A stretch of DNA of 64,000 bases from Gammaproteobacteria bacterium (lineage in GTDB: Bacteria > Gemmatimonadota > Gemmatimonadetes > Longimicrobiales > Gaopeijiaceae), in the NCBI GenBank assembly GCA_028820325.1, contig JAPPJO010000088.1, positions 124,001-188,000 of the forward strand, given 5' to 3'. Shown piece by piece: positions 20,236-30,569 of the stretch. The position numbers were made by a program, and so were the translations under genes. Positions within the stretch are counted from its first letter, which is position 1. Every line of letters begins with the position of its first letter. The notes under the pieces were generated by a model. That model searched no databases. It worked only from the letters and a program-made list of their open reading frames with translations, and was not told the DNA's origin.

Positions 20236-21000
20236 TCAGAAGCCGATGGGAGGCAGCCAGCCCTCGGCGCTCATCATCGCGGGAGCGCGCCGGATGATCT
20301 CCTTCATCTCCCGCACCGCCCGCTCGAGCCCCACCAGCACCGCGCGCGAGACAATGCTGTGACCGATGTTGAGCTCCTCGATCTCGCCGACCGCGGCCAC
20401 CGGGATGACGTTCTCGTAGGTCAGCCCGTGCCCGGCGTGCACCGCCAGTCCCGCGGCCCGCCCGGCGCGCGCCGCCGACACCAGGCGACCCAGTTGCGCG
20501 GGACGGCCGTCCATGTCAGCCAGCGCGTACTCTCCGGTGTGCAGTTCCACGGCATCGGCGCCCAGCTCGGCGCTGGCTTCGATCGCGTCCTCGTCCGGGT
20601 CGATGAAGAGCGACGTCCGGACCCCGGCGTCGGCGAGCCGGTCGAGCGCGTCCCGCATGGCGGCGCGCACCTCCGCCGAGCCGAGCGCCAGTCCGCCCTC
20701 GGTGGTGACCTCCTCGCGGCGCTCGGGCACGAGCGTGGCCTGCATCGGCGCCAACTCGCACGCCAGGCCGAGGATGTCGGGGGCCGTCGCCAGCTCGAGA
20801 TTGATCCCCGTGCGTGTCGTCTCCATGAGCAGCCGGACGTCGCGGTCGCTGATGTGGCGGCGGTCCTCGCGCAGGTGCACGGTGATCCCGTCGCAACCTC
20901 CCAGTTCGGCCAGTACCGCCGCGCGCACGGGATCGGGTTCGTCCGTCCGGCGCGCCTGTCGGACGGTGGCCACGTGATCGATGTTTACGTAGAAGCGCAT
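20236..21000 (-). CDS. pdxJ: Pyridoxine 5'-phosphate synthase
   Basis: 254-residue TIM-barrel enzyme making pyridoxine 5'-phosphate from 1-deoxyxylulose 5-phosphate and 3-amino-2-oxopropyl phosphate. Conserved features: [14 protein letters not shown] at 4-17, [15 protein letters not shown] near 44-58, INLELA near 70, and [13 protein letters not shown] near 193-205 ending with [16 protein letters not shown] 21000 is chosen, with GAGG seven bases upstream; a TTG four codons earlier would overlap the hflX stop. Confidence 0.96.
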   Translation of the reverse strand: MRFYVNIDHVATVRQARRTDEPDPVRAAVLAELGGCDGITVHLREDRRHISDRDVRLLMETTRTGINLELATAPDILGLACELAPMQATLVPERREEVTTEGGLALGSAEVRAAMRDALDRLADAGVRTSLFIDPDEDAIEASAELGADAVELHTGEYALADMDGRPAQLGRLVSAARAGRAAGLAVHAGHGLTYENVIPVAAVGEIEELNIGHSIVSRAVLVGLERAVREMKEIIRRAPAMMSAEGWLPPIGF

Positions 21001-21008
21001 GGCGTGCC

Positions 21009-22433
21009 TCAACCGGATGAAGGGGCGATGTCCTCGGACGCCGCCCCGGCGGCGACCTCCAGGATATCGATGTCCCCGCGGGCCTGGAGGCGCCCCAGGG
21101 CCGGCGCGGGAAGTCGGGCCGTGACCATCAGGGCGGAGCCGTTTCGCGTCGTCTTCACAACCTCACCCTCGCGATAAAGCGCTGCAAGCGTCCCCCCGTC
21201 GGTCACCTTGAGCACCACCTGCACGCTCTGGAGGGCTGCCCGGATGCGCGTCAGCAGCACGCTGCGCAGCCGCTCGAGCGTCTCCGGCTGGTAGACCGAC
21301 AGGAAGACGGAGGGAGTATGCTCTCGTCCCCGAACGCGTTCCCTCAGCACCTCCTCCTCGCCGTGGGTGATGAGGTCGGTCTTGTTGAACACGAGCACGC
21401 GGGGTGCGTCCAGGAGCTCGAGCTCCTCCAGCACCTCGTGCACGACGGAGAGCCGGCCTTCCCAGTCGGGCGCCGCGGCATCCACCACGTGCAGGATCAG
21501 ATCCGCTTCGCGCGCCTCCTCGAGCGTCGACCGGAAGGAGGCGATGAGATCATGCGGGAGCTTGCGGATGAAGCCCACCGTGTCCGTCAGCAGCGCCTGG
21601 TGCCCCTCTCCCACCGGCACAACGCGCGTGGCGGAATCGAGAGTGGCGAAGAGCCGGTCCTCCACCAGCAGGTCGGCGCCCGAGAGCGCCCGGAGGAGCG
21701 ACGACTTGCCGGCGTTGGTGTATCCGACCAGGGCCGCCCGGAAGGAGTTGGCGCGTCCCTTGCGCTGGGTGGCGCGGGACCGGGCGACCCCCTCGAGCTT
21801 GTGCTTCAGTTCCGAAATCCGGGTGCCGATCAGGCGCCGGTCGGTCTCGAGCTGGGTTTCGCCCGGCCCCCTGAGCCCGATCCCGCCGCGGATGCGCGAG
21901 AGGTGGCTCCACATGCGCTTGAGGCGCGGCAGCAGGTATTCGAGCTGCGCCAGCTCCACCTGCATGCGCGCTTCGCGGGTGCGCGCGCGGGTGGCGAAGA
22001 TATCCAGGATGAGCTCGGCACGGTCCATCACCCGGATCCCCAGGAAGTCCTCCAAGTGGCGAGCCTGATCCGGCTTCAGCTCGTCGTCGAAGATGACCAG
22101 GTCGGCTTCCGCCGCCCGCGCCGTCGAGCGCAGCTCGCCAGCCTTGCCCTTGCCGATATAGAAGTGGGGATGGGGGCTGCGGATGCGCTGCTGCACCGTC
22201 CCCACGACATCCGCGCCGGCGGTATCCGCCAGGCGGGCGAGTTCCTCGAGGTGCTCGCGCGCGGTGACCCGGCGCATGCGCCCGCGGGGCGCCCCGACCA
22301 GAATCGCGCGATCGGTGGTGGGGCGGTTGTCGATGAATCGATCAGGTATGGCAGTGCCTCCGTGGGTGGCGGGCTTCCGCGGGCTCGTTCCGCCTGCGCC
22401 TGCAAGCCTCGGGACCGGGACCGCCCGTGGCAA
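21009..22433 (-). CDS. hflX: GTPase HflX
   Basis: Ribosome-associated GTPase that splits or rescues stalled 70S ribosomes. Shown by the HflX N-terminal domain ([27 protein letters not shown]), the glycine-rich [21 protein letters not shown], and the G domain with G1 [10 protein letters not shown]2/G3 [14 protein letters not shown] and G4 FNKTDL. A C-terminal extension of ~75 residues follows. The start is uncertain: TTG at 22433 is the only conventional one before the conserved RAILVG and has a weak Shine-Dalgarno, while ATA at 22349 has GGAGG at seven bases. Lies 21 bases after rarA. Confidence 0.92.
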   Translation of the reverse strand: MPRAVPVPRLAGAGGTSPRKPATHGGTAIPDRFIDNRPTTDRAILVGAPRGRMRRVTAREHLEELARLADTAGADVVGTVQQRIRSPHPHFYIGKGKAGELRSTARAAEADLVIFDDELKPDQARHLEDFLGIRVMDRAELILDIFATRARTREARMQVELAQLEYLLPRLKRMWSHLSRIRGGIGLRGPGETQLETDRRLIGTRISELKHKLEGVARSRATQRKGRANSFRAALVGYTNAGKSSLLRALSGADLLVEDRLFATLDSATRVVPVGEGHQALLTDTVGFIRKLPHDLIASFRSTLEEAREADLILHVVDAAAPDWEGRLSVVHEVLEELELLDAPRVLVFNKTDLITHGEEEVLRERVRGREHTPSVFLSVYQPETLERLRSVLLTRIRAALQSVQVVLKVTDGGTLAALYREGEVVKTTRNGSALMVTARLPAPALGRLQARGDIDILEVAAGAASEDIAPSSG

Positions 22434-22454
22434 GTTGGAGCATCCGGCCCTCGC

Positions 22455-23900
22455 CTACGTCCCCGAGCCCGGTGGCGGTTTCGACCCGCGCTCTTCCCCA
22501 TGCGATGAAGCCCGGGCGCGCAGGGATCTGAAACGCTCGAGCCTCGCCGCGATACTCCGTTCTTCGCCCGCGGTCGCGGGGGCGTAGAAGCGCCGGCCAT
22601 CGAGCTCGCCGGGCAGGTAGCTCTGCGCGGCGACGCCCTGCGGAGCATCGGGATCGTACTGATACCCGGCACCGTACCCAAGCTGTTTCATCATGTCGGT
22701 GGGCGCGTTGCGCAGATGAAGGGGCACCGGGGCGCCGGGCGTCTGCCGCGCCGCCTGCCCGGCATCGAGCCACGCCCGATAGAGGCGATTGGACTTTGGC
22801 GCCGACGCCAGATACACGACGACTTCGGCCAGGGCCAGCTCCCCTTCGGGTGAGCCGAGGAAGTGGAAGGCGTCGCGTCCGGCGAGCGCGACCGCCAGCG
22901 CCCGGGGATCCGCGAGGCCGATGTCTTCGGAGGCCATGCGCACCAGTCGTCGCGCGATGTAGAGCGGGTCCTGTCCGCCCTGAAGCATGCGCGCGAGCCA
23001 GTAGAGGGCGGCGTCGGGGTCGCTGCCGCGCACCGCCTTGTGCAGGGCGGAGATGGTGTTGTAGTGCTCCTCGCCCGCCTTGTCGAAGTGCGAGAAGCGG
23101 TGCTGGGCCGCCTGCCGTGCGTGCTCCAGGGTTATGGCGCGTCCGGCACCGGCCAGGTCGCCAGCCCGTTCGAGCACGCCGAGCGCGCGTCGCGCGTCCC
23201 CGTCGGCGCGTCCGGCGATCCAGTCCAGCACGCCCGCGCAGGCGTCTTCCGGCACTCGCCCCAGGCCCCGCTCGCCATCCTCCAGCGCGCGCCTCAGGAT
23301 GACGGTCAGTTCCTCCGCCGAGAGTGGTTCCAGCACGAACACCGGGGCCCGCGACAACAGCGGCCGGATGACCTCGAAGCTCGGATTCTCGGTGGTCGCG
23401 CCGACCAGGCAGACCACCCCCTCCTCGACAAAGGGGAGGAAGGCGTCCTGCTGCGCCTTGTTGAAGCGGTGAATCTCGTCGCAGAAGAGGATCGTTCCGC
23501 GGCCGGTCGCGGCGATGCGCTCCCGGGCCTCGGCGATGATCGCGCGGACGCGCGCCACCCCCTCCGTCACCGCCGAGAACGCGACGAAGGCGGCATCGCC
23601 GCGGCGGGCCAGCAGGCGCGCCAGCGTGGTCTTGCCGCTGCCAGGCGGACCCCAGAGGATCAGGCTCGAGAGAGCACCCCCCTCGAGCATGCGCCTGAGC
23701 GGGCTTCCGTCCTCCAGAAGGCGCGCCTGTCCCGCGAACTCGCCGAGCGTGCGCGGGCGCATGCGGGCCGCGAGCGGGGCCCCGGCTCCGGCCGTGGATG
23801 CCCCTCCCGGACGCGTGTCGCGGCCAGTCGGCCCCGCTCTTCGCGACCCACCGGAGCCCACCCCGGTTGCGATGTCACCGAAGAGCGTGGGCTCGTTCAC
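22455..23900 (-). CDS. rarA: Replication-associated recombination ATPase RarA (MgsA)
   Basis: 481-residue AAA+ clamp-loader-like ATPase acting at stalled forks. Walker A GPPGSGKT at residues 84-91; Walker [16 protein letters not shown] near 135-150; sensor 1 [10 protein letters not shown] near 168; sensor 2 and the tetramerisation domain follow with [15 protein letters not shown] and the C-terminal [12 protein letters not shown]. The N-terminal 40 residues are a Gly-rich linker. GTG start overlapping the cca stop (GTGA). Confidence 0.95.
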   Translation of the reverse strand: MNEPTLFGDIATGVGSGGSRRAGPTGRDTRPGGASTAGAGAPLAARMRPRTLGEFAGQARLLEDGSPLRRMLEGGALSSLILWGPPGSGKTTLARLLARRGDAAFVAFSAVTEGVARVRAIIAEARERIAATGRGTILFCDEIHRFNKAQQDAFLPFVEEGVVCLVGATTENPSFEVIRPLLSRAPVFVLEPLSAEELTVILRRALEDGERGLGRVPEDACAGVLDWIAGRADGDARRALGVLERAGDLAGAGRAITLEHARQAAQHRFSHFDKAGEEHYNTISALHKAVRGSDPDAALYWLARMLQGGQDPLYIARRLVRMASEDIGLADPRALAVALAGRDAFHFLGSPEGELALAEVVVYLASAPKSNRLYRAWLDAGQAARQTPGAPVPLHLRNAPTDMMKQLGYGAGYQYDPDAPQGVAAQSYLPGELDGRRFYAPATAGEERSIAARLERFRSLRARASSHGEERGSKPPPGSGT

Positions 23901-25264
23901 GCCGGTCTCTCGGAGGTGTGTGACGCCCGGGCGCGGGCGTCAACGTAGCGCCGGGCGCGAAGTGCCAGAATCGGACCACGATTCAACGCAGGATCATCCA
24001 GGACCAGCTCGAGCAGATGAGCGAGCACGGCGCCGAAACCGGGACCGGGCCGCATACCCATCTCGATGAGATCCCGCCCGCTCAGCGCCAGATCCGCGAG
24101 CGCGAGCGGAGGATCCATGGCCAGCTCCGCCCTGACCGCCCTCCAGCGGGAGAGCACGGCGCGCTCGGGGTCCCGGGCTCCCAGAGCGGTCTCCAGTCGG
24201 GCGCGGGCGATCCAGATGCGAAACAGGTGGCGGCGGTCCACTTCCCGGGTCTGGTGAAGCCAGCGGCGCAACGCCGGTCCGGCGCCGATTTCAGGGCTGG
24301 CCGCGACCGCGCGCACCAGCGCGCTCACGCCCTCGGTGTCGGCGCGGGAATAGCGCAGGCGCTCCATCAGCTCAGCCGTGCGCATCCCTGCGCGCTCCTC
24401 CGCAGGCAATTCCTCGCCCACATCCCCCGAGGGCACGCCGATCGCGCCCAGGAGGCATGCCAGACGTGCGAGCGGGTATCTCCGGGAGACGATGTCCACC
24501 ATCTGAAGGGCGGCGCTCCAAGGGTCGAGCCGGCCGTCCTCGCGCCGGTTCAGGCATCGCGCCAGCTCCGGGTAGAGGATGGGGAGCACGCCGGAAGCGG
24601 CGTACAGAGAGAGCGCGCGCGATGGATGCGTGGAGCGGAGGGTCTTCGTCAACTCCTCCCGCACCCGCTCGGGCGACAGGTCCGCCAGATGCTGCCGGTG
24701 CTCACAGAGGGCGGACCACGTCTCCGGCTCAACGGCCAGGGCGAAGCGTCCGGCGAAGCGCAACGCACGCAGGATGCGCAGGAAGTCCTCCGCGAACCGC
24801 GTCCTGGCGTCTCCGACCGTGCGCAGGATCCCGGCGGCAAGATCGTCGGCGCCGCCGAAGGGATCGCGCATCTCGCGGCGCAGAGGGTGCCACGCGATGG
24901 CGTTGATGGTAAAGTCCCGCCGCCCCAGGTCCTCGTCGATGTCGTCGGCAAACTCGACCGTGGCTCTGCGCCCGAAGGTCTCCACGTCGCGCCGGAAGGT
25001 GGTGACCTCGTACATCTCCCCTCGCGTGAGCACCCCCACCGTTCCGTGCTCCAACCCGATGGGCACGACCCGCCGGAACACCCCCCGCACCTGCTCCGGC
25101 CGGGCGCGCGTGGCCAGATCCCAGTCGGCGTCCGCGCGACGCCCCGCGAGCGCGTCCCGTACGACGCCCCCTACCGCCCACGTCTCGAAGCCGGCCTGTT
25201 CGAGTCTTCGAATCACCCACCGGACCGAGTCCGGGGCGGCCGGCTGCTCCCTCCCCTCCGTCAC
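23897..25264 (-). CDS. cca: CCA tRNA nucleotidyltransferase / poly(A) polymerase family
   Basis: 455-residue class II nucleotidyltransferase that adds or repairs the tRNA 3' CCA. The head has VGGVVRDALAGR near 33-44, the catalytic DADWDLAT (two Asp) near 47, RRDFTINAIA near 115, and the ERVREELTK motif near 200. CCA addition is important here because the tRNA-Gln in this window does not encode its CCA. GTG start overlaps the small upstream gene (GTGA), and its stop overlaps rarA. Substrate choice (CCA versus poly(A)) is inferred. Confidence 0.93.
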   Translation of the reverse strand: MTEGREQPAAPDSVRWVIRRLEQAGFETWAVGGVVRDALAGRRADADWDLATRARPEQVRGVFRRVVPIGLEHGTVGVLTRGEMYEVTTFRRDVETFGRRATVEFADDIDEDLGRRDFTINAIAWHPLRREMRDPFGGADDLAAGILRTVGDARTRFAEDFLRILRALRFAGRFALAVEPETWSALCEHRQHLADLSPERVREELTKTLRSTHPSRALSLYAASGVLPILYPELARCLNRREDGRLDPWSAALQMVDIVSRRYPLARLACLLGAIGVPSGDVGEELPAEERAGMRTAELMERLRYSRADTEGVSALVRAVAASPEIGAGPALRRWLHQTREVDRRHLFRIWIARARLETALGARDPERAVLSRWRAVRAELAMDPPLALADLALSGRDLIEMGMRPGPGFGAVLAHLLELVLDDPALNRGPILALRARRYVDARARASHTSERPA

Positions 25265-25554
25265 TGCCAGGCGGCCGCGCAGCGATCCAGAATGAGGTGC
25301 AGCCCCGAGGCGACCTCCGGCTCATCGACGGCGGCCTCGCAGGCGTACGTGAGAAGCGCGTCCGCCGCGAGGAGCTGAAAGGCCGCGTGGCGGTCGAGCT
25401 GCCGCGCCACCTCGGCGCGGTCGAGCGCGGCGATGCCCAGGTCGGCGAGGCCGGCGACCGCGACGGGAATCTCGCCCTCCACCGCGAGCCACTCCTTCAG
25501 CCCGTCCGGTACGGCCGGACGGCGGGCGTCGAGCCAGTCCCGGAGCGCGGTCAC
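25261..25554 (-). CDS. Small hypothetical protein between alaS and cca
   Basis: 97 residues, no family recognised. Mostly helical and Ala/Leu-rich with a conserved-looking core VAGLADLGIAALDRAEVARQ and LLAADALLTYACEAA; no signal peptide or membrane span. It is likely real because it is locked in place by four-base GTGA overlaps at both ends, with alaS upstream and cca downstream. Function unknown; its neighbours suggest a tRNA or translation connection. Confidence 0.7.
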   Translation of the reverse strand: MTALRDWLDARRPAVPDGLKEWLAVEGEIPVAVAGLADLGIAALDRAEVARQLDRHAAFQLLAADALLTYACEAAVDEPEVASGLHLILDRCAAAWQ

Positions 25555-28244
25555 GGCCTTCCGCCGCGGCCGGAGAGTTCGCGCACGACCGCCTCACCCG
25601 CCGCCAGCGCCTCGTCAAGCCGGCTGGGATCCGCGACGCCCGCCTGCGCCATGTGCGGCCGCCCGCCGCCGCGTCCTCCCACCACCGCCGCCACTCCCCG
25701 CACCACCTCGTCCGCCTTGATCCCCCGGCGGATGAGGGCGGCGCCGACGAAGCTGAACAGGGTCTGCTTCCCGCCGGGCAGTTCGGCGGCGACCACCGCC
25801 ACCCCACTCGGTTCGGCGGCCAGAAACTCGTCGCCGTAGCTGCGCACCTCGTCCGCGCGGCGCGCCCGCATCCGCACCGCCCGGTAGGCCGCCCGGAAGG
25901 GGTCGCCGTCGCCGAGGGTGAGCTCGCTGGCCACCACCACGGTTTCGCGCCCACCCCCCGCCTTGCCCATCTCGTCCAGCAGCCGCTCGAGCTCCTTCTT
26001 CTCGTCGATGAGCTGGCGGGTACGCCGAACCGCGTTGCGCACCGGCGTCCGCAGCAGGCCGGATACCTCCTCGAGCTCCGCCTCGATGGACTGATAGTGC
26101 CTGAGGGCGCCCGGCCCGGTGACCGCCTCGATGCGGCGCACGCCCGCCGCCACGCCGCCCTCGCTCACGACCTTGAAGAGCCCCACTTCGCCGGTATGGC
26201 GCAGGTGGGTTCCGCCGCACAGCTCGATGCTGATGCCGGGAATCGTGATCGTGCGCACGCGGTCGCCGTACTTCTCGCCGAAGAGCGCCATCGCGCCCGC
26301 CGCGATCGCCTCGTCGTAGGTCGATTCGCCCACCTCGACCGGGTAGTCTCGCCACACCGCCTCATTGACGAAGGACTCCACCTCCTCGACCTCCCCGGCC
26401 GTCATCGGCCCGGAGTGGGCGAAGTCGAAGCGCAGCCGGTCCGGAGCCACCAGCGACCCCTGCTGCGTCGCGTGCTCCCCCAGCACCGACCGAAGAGCGG
26501 CGTGCAGAAGGTGAGTCGCGGTGTGGTTCCGCTCAGTGTCGTGCCGGTCGTCCTCCGGGACCCGGGCCTGCACGGGCAGCGGCCCCACATCCAGCGGCGG
26601 CGGATCCCCCTCCAGCGGCCCGGTCAGTGCCGTGCGGCCTTCCACCCGTTCGACCCGCTCGACGGTGAGCCGCCAGCCGTCGCCGGTAACCGTGCCCCGA
26701 TCGGAGACCTGGCCGCCGGCCTCCACGTAGAACGGGTTCTCGCGAAGCTGCATGCCCCATTCAGCGTCGCCTTCGCGCAGTGCGATGACGTCTGTGGACA
26801 CGCCTCGATGGTCGTACCCGACGAATGTCTGCTCGGCATCCGTATCCAGGTCCCGCCATCGCCGAGGGCCGAGCGACGCCACTACAGACAACTGTGCGTC
26901 CACGCCGACATCAACCGTTACGGTAGCCGTTAGTGGGCCCCGACTCCGCTCCCGCTGCCTCTCCAACGCCGCCTCGAACCCCTCCACGTCCACCGAATAC
27001 CCCCGCTCGCGGGCCATCACCTGGGTGAGATCGAGCGGAAAACCGAAGGTGTCGTACAGGCGGAAGGCTTCTTCGCCACCGATCACGTCGTCGTGGGCGT
27101 TGGACGCGGCAACCTCGAAGCGCTCCATCCCCCCTTCAATGGTGGTCAGGAAGCGCTCCTCCTCCCCCCGCGTGATCGACAGGATGTGCTCCGCCCGCTC
27201 GACCAGCTCCGGGTAGGTCTCGCCCATGGCCCCGATGACCGCGTCCACAACCTCCACCAGGGCGGGCTCGCGGCGCCCCAGCAGCCAGGCGTGCCGCACG
27301 CCCCGCCGCAGGATCCGGCGCAGCACGTAGCCCCGCCCCTCGTTGGACGGATAGACCCCGTCGGCGAGCAGGAAGGCCACGGCGCGGCTGTGGTCGGCGA
27401 GCACCCGGTAGCTCACCCCCTCCGGCGCATTCGGGTCGTATGGCCTCCCCACGACCTCGGCGGCGCGCTCCAGAAGCGGCCGAAAGAGATCGATATGGTA
27501 GTTGGAGTCCACACCCTGCAGCACCGTAGCCAGGCGCTCCAGCCCCGCCCCGGTGTCGATGGAGGGCGCCGGCAGCGGGTGCTGCACACCCTCCTCGTCC
27601 CGGTTGAACTGCATGAACACGAGGTTCCACAACTCGAGGAACTCGCCCCGCTCCCCCTTCTCCTCGAACTCGGCGACGGGCAGATCCACGCCCCGCTCCC
27701 CCCTCGGCCGCAAGTCGTAGTGCACCTCCGAACACGGCCCGCAGGGCCCCGTGTCGGCCATCTGCCAGAAGTTGTCCTTGTCGCCCAGCCGGTAGATGCG
27801 CGACCGCTCGAGTCCCGCCACCTCGTGCCAAAGCTCGGCCGCCTCGTCGTCGGTGTAGTGCACCGTTGCGTACAGCCGGTCGGGATCCATGCCCAGCTCG
27901 ACGGTCAGGAAGTCCCAGGCGTAGCGGATGGCCTCGCGCTTGAAGTAGTCCCCGAACGAGAAGTTTCCGAGCATCTCGAAGAAGGTGTGGTGGCGCGCGG
28001 TGCGCCCGACCTCTTCCAGATCGTTGTGCTTTCCGCCGGCGCGGAGGCATTTCTGGGAGGTGACCGCAGTGCGGTGCGGCGCAGGCTCTTCGCCCAGAAA
28101 CACGCTCTTGAACTGGACCATGCCCGCGTTGGTGAACAGCAGGCTGGGATCGTTCCCGGGAACCAGGGAAGAACTCGATACTACGCCGTGTCCGCGCTCC
28201 TCGAAGAAGCTCAGAAAGCGCCGGCGGATTTCAGCAGTTTCCAT
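25551..28244 (-). CDS. alaS: Alanyl-tRNA synthetase
   Basis: 897-residue class II synthetase of full length. Catalytic domain opens with METAEIRRRFLSFFEERGH and contains TNAGMVQFKSVFLG (motif 1 region) and HHTFFEMLGNFSFGDYFK; the editing domain carries HTATHLLHAAL and the zinc-type CGGTHLRHTGEVG; the C-Ala domain with GGRGGGRPHMAQAG is at the end. ATG 28244 gives the family N-terminus; an upstream in-frame extension of 18 residues is not conserved-looking. No strong Shine-Dalgarno. Own promoter at 28301-28330. Confidence 0.97.
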   Translation of the reverse strand: METAEIRRRFLSFFEERGHGVVSSSSLVPGNDPSLLFTNAGMVQFKSVFLGEEPAPHRTAVTSQKCLRAGGKHNDLEEVGRTARHHTFFEMLGNFSFGDYFKREAIRYAWDFLTVELGMDPDRLYATVHYTDDEAAELWHEVAGLERSRIYRLGDKDNFWQMADTGPCGPCSEVHYDLRPRGERGVDLPVAEFEEKGERGEFLELWNLVFMQFNRDEEGVQHPLPAPSIDTGAGLERLATVLQGVDSNYHIDLFRPLLERAAEVVGRPYDPNAPEGVSYRVLADHSRAVAFLLADGVYPSNEGRGYVLRRILRRGVRHAWLLGRREPALVEVVDAVIGAMGETYPELVERAEHILSITRGEEERFLTTIEGGMERFEVAASNAHDDVIGGEEAFRLYDTFGFPLDLTQVMARERGYSVDVEGFEAALERQRERSRGPLTATVTVDVGVDAQLSVVASLGPRRWRDLDTDAEQTFVGYDHRGVSTDVIALREGDAEWGMQLRENPFYVEAGGQVSDRGTVTGDGWRLTVERVERVEGRTALTGPLEGDPPPLDVGPLPVQARVPEDDRHDTERNHTATHLLHAALRSVLGEHATQQGSLVAPDRLRFDFAHSGPMTAGEVEEVESFVNEAVWRDYPVEVGESTYDEAIAAGAMALFGEKYGDRVRTITIPGISIELCGGTHLRHTGEVGLFKVVSEGGVAAGVRRIEAVTGPGALRHYQSIEAELEEVSGLLRTPVRNAVRRTRQLIDEKKELERLLDEMGKAGGGRETVVVASELTLGDGDPFRAAYRAVRMRARRADEVRSYGDEFLAAEPSGVAVVAAELPGGKQTLFSFVGAALIRRGIKADEVVRGVAAVVGGRGGGRPHMAQAGVADPSRLDEALAAGEAVVRELSGRGGRP

Positions 28245-28300
28245 CTGCAACGGGCCGGTGGCGGGAAGGCGCCGCCGCCCGATACGGGACGCCAGCACCT

Positions 28301-28330
28301 AGAATAACCGCGCCCCGCAGCCGGGCTCAA
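28301..28330 (-). promoter_or_regulatory. Sigma-70-like promoter for alaS
   Basis: Minus strand: TTGAGC (-35, 28330-28325), 18-base spacer, TATTCT (-10, 28306-28301), between the recA stop and alaS, about 57 bases ahead of the ATG. Confidence 0.65.
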
Positions 28331-28356
28331 TACACGCGGCCGGCTGCCTTCCCGAC

Positions 28357-29508
28357 CTACGCCACCACGCGCGCTCCCCCGACCTTGCCGGCCGGGCTCC
28401 GGCGCGGACCCGCCGAGGGGGCCTTCCCGGCATTGGCGCGCGAACCCTTCCCGGAAGGCGCGGCGCCCTTGCCGTCCGCCGCCGCGAGTTTCTCATCGGG
28501 CCGATCCAGACCGAGCGCGATGCGCACCTTGGCCTCGATCTCGCCGGCGATGTCGTCGTTTTCTTCCAGGAACTTGCGGGAGTTGTCCTTGCCCTGCCCC
28601 AGGCGCAGATCGCCGAAGGAGAACCAGGAACCGGAGCGGGAGACGACTCCCTTGTCCACCCCGAGGTCGATCAGCAGCGACGAGTGGCTGATGCCCAGAT
28701 CGTAGAGAATGTCGAACTCCGCCTGCCGGAAGGGCGGCGCGCACTTGTTCTTCACCACCTTGACGCGAACCCGGTTGCCCAGGAATTCCTGGCCGTCCTT
28801 GATGGCGCCGATGCGCCGGATGTCGAGCCTGAGCGAGGCGTAGAACTTCAGGGCCCGGCCGCCGGAGGTGGTTTCCGGACTTCCGAACATGACCCCCACC
28901 TTCTCGCGAATCTGGTTGGTGAAGATCACCGACGTGTGCGAGCGGTTCACCGCCCCCGTCAGCTTGCGCAGGGCCTGGCTCATCAGGCGCGCCTGCAGCC
29001 CGACGTGCGAGTCGCCCATCTCGCCTTCGATCTCCGCGCGCGGGACCAGCGCCGCCACCGAGTCGATGACGATGACGTCGATGGCGTTGGAGCGGATCAG
29101 CACCTCGGCGATCTCCAGAGCCTGCTCGCCGGTATCGGGCTGCGCCACCAGCAGCTCGTCGATATCGACCCCGAGCTTGCGGGCGTAGCCGATGTCCAGG
29201 GCGTGCTCCGCGTCGATGAACGCCGCGATGCCGCCTGCGCGCTGCGCGTTCGCGATCACGTGCAGGCAGAGGGTGGTCTTGCCGCTCGACTCCGGCCCGT
29301 ACACCTCGCTGATCCGCCCCCGCGGCACGCCGCCGATTCCGGTCGCCGCATCCAGATTCAGCGAACCGGTGGAGATGGATTCGATCTGAATTCGGGATGA
29401 GTCCGACCCCATCTTCATGATCGCCCCCCTGCCGTGGGCCCTCTCGATCTGCGTGAGAGCGGTCTTCAGCGCCTTGTCCTTCGAGTTGGTCTGGATCTTG
29501 CGGGCCAT
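28357..29508 (-). CDS. recA: Recombinase RecA
   Basis: 383-residue RecA for strand exchange and SOS signalling. Walker A GPESSGKT at 71-78; Walker [16 protein letters not shown] near 145; loop L1 [23 protein letters not shown] (split across 158-180) and L2 with [19 protein letters not shown]. No intein. The C-terminal ~45 residues are Lys/Gly/Ala/Pro-rich and basic, unlike the acidic tail of enterobacterial RecA. ATG 29508 has GGAGA nine bases upstream. Divergent from the DUF547 gene; a palindrome in its leader may be an SOS operator. Confidence 0.98.
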   Translation of the reverse strand: MARKIQTNSKDKALKTALTQIERAHGRGAIMKMGSDSSRIQIESISTGSLNLDAATGIGGVPRGRISEVYGPESSGKTTLCLHVIANAQRAGGIAAFIDAEHALDIGYARKLGVDIDELLVAQPDTGEQALEIAEVLIRSNAIDVIVIDSVAALVPRAEIEGEMGDSHVGLQARLMSQALRKLTGAVNRSHTSVIFTNQIREKVGVMFGSPETTSGGRALKFYASLRLDIRRIGAIKDGQEFLGNRVRVKVVKNKCAPPFRQAEFDILYDLGISHSSLLIDLGVDKGVVSRSGSWFSFGDLRLGQGKDNSRKFLEENDDIAGEIEAKVRIALGLDRPDEKLAAADGKGAAPSGKGSRANAGKAPSAGPRRSPAGKVGGARVVA

Positions 29509-29527
29509 CGCTGTATGTCTCCGTCGG

Positions 29528-29539
29528 GTTCGCGTGAAC
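29528..29539. promoter_or_regulatory. GTTC-N4-GAAC palindrome in the recA leader (candidate operator)
   Basis: The 12 bases GTTCGCGTGAAC form a GTTC/GAAC inverted repeat with a four-base centre, just downstream of the predicted recA -10 box (about +9 to +20). Half-sites resemble LexA half-sites (GAAC/GTTC) but in the opposite orientation to the Bacillus box. LexA control of recA is a general expectation; the role here is a guess. Confidence 0.35.
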
Positions 29540-29554
29540 GAAGAGGTGCAATCC

Positions 29555-29583
29555 AAGATACGAGACCCGAACAGAAAGCGAAA
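29555..29583 (-). promoter_or_regulatory. Sigma-70-like promoter for recA
   Basis: Minus strand: TTTCGC (-35, 29583-29578, weak), 17-base spacer, TATCTT (-10, 29560-29555), about 47 bases ahead of the recA ATG. Confidence 0.55.
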
Positions 29584-29618
29584 GGGCTCGCGCGGGATGA
29601 AACATAACGGGTCCCCTT

Positions 29619-29635
29619 TGACACCTGGAATGTCA
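29619..29635. promoter_or_regulatory. TGACA-N7-TGTCA inverted repeat over a TTGACA box
   Basis: In the 248-base recA/DUF547 intergenic region, TGACA and TGTCA arms seven bases apart overlap a perfect TTGACA (29618-29623, plus strand) that could be a -35 box for the DUF547 gene. No good -10 box follows at the normal distance, so an activator or alternative sigma may be involved. Candidate operator only; the rest of this intergenic region shows nothing else clear. Confidence 0.3.
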
Positions 29636-29756
29636 GTTCGGGACGATCTCGGGACCCCGTTGCGGAGCCACCGCGACTGCTGTTCTCTTTTTGCCAGAGG
29701 CCGCCCCGACCGGCCCGCGTTGATTGGTGGAAAACACTCGCTGGAGCTGCCAGGAA

Positions 29757-30569
29757 ATGACCACAGGAAAAGCCCTTCTTACGTCCCTGCTCGCCTGCGT
29801 GCTCGCGGCGTCACCGGTCGCCGCGCAGGACGTTACCGACCACGCTGACTTCACCCGGATCCTCGAGGACGTCGTCCAGGCGCCGCGGGTGGACTACGCC
29901 GCCCTGCAGGACCGCCGGGCGGACCTGGCCGCCTACCTGGATCAGCTCGCGGGTACGGACCTGGCCGCGCTCGAGTCGGCGCCCGACGACGTCCAGCTCG
30001 CGTTCTGGATCAACGCGTACAACGCCTGCATGCTGGACCGGGTGTCGTCGAACTATCCGATCCGGAAGAACGCCGGGCTGGTGGGTTCGATCCGCAACGC
30101 GTTCGCCGACCGCCCCGACAACTCCGTCTGGCAGATCCGCGACGTCTTCACCGGAGCCTTCTGCGATGTCGCAGGAGCAACCCGCTCCCTCGACGAGATC
30201 GAGCACGAGATCATACGGCCGACGTGGGGTGAGCCGCGCATCCACTTCGCGGTCAACTGCGCCGCGCTGAGCTGCCCTCCGCTGGCGGCCGAGGCCTACG
30301 TGCCGGAGCGTCTCGACGACCAGCTCGATCGAGCCGTGCGCGGGCTGGTGGAGAATCCCGAACACTTCCTGATCGACCGCTCGGGCGCCGGATCCCTCAC
30401 CCTGAACCGGGTGCTGGACTGGTACGGCGACGACTTCGGAGGAACAGACGGCCTGCTCGACTTCTTCGCCCGGTACGTGTCCGAGGAAGATGCCGAATAC
30501 CTCCGGAACCCGGGCCTGGACGTGCGCTTCTTCGAATACGACTGGACGCTGAACGACCTCGACCCGTGA
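29757..30569 (+). CDS. Secreted DUF547 domain protein
   Basis: 270 residues with a clear signal peptide ([20 protein letters not shown], cleavage near VAAQ). The mature part is a DUF547 domain: RVDYAALQ near 50, [11 protein letters not shown] near 86-96, the Cys-containing [10 protein letters not shown] near 135 and [14 protein letters not shown] near 162-175, ending VSEEDAEYL. The invariant His-Cys region suggests a thiol-type catalytic site, but no activity is established for the family. ATG 29757 chosen for the signal peptide. Its stop overlaps the next gene as GTGA. DUF547 genes often sit beside the two transferase families that follow here. Confidence 0.88.
   Translation: MTTGKALLTSLLACVLAASPVAAQDVTDHADFTRILEDVVQAPRVDYAALQDRRADLAAYLDQLAGTDLAALESAPDDVQLAFWINAYNACMLDRVSSNYPIRKNAGLVGSIRNAFADRPDNSVWQIRDVFTGAFCDVAGATRSLDEIEHEIIRPTWGEPRIHFAVNCAALSCPPLAAEAYVPERLDDQLDRAVRGLVENPEHFLIDRSGAGSLTLNRVLDWYGDDFGGTDGLLDFFARYVSEEDAEYLRNPGLDVRFFEYDWTLNDLDP

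Noticed and set aside
26920..26940. 13-base match (ACGGTAGCCGTTA) between alaS and the prs promoter region
   Set aside because: Single short match inside a coding region; chance is the simplest explanation.
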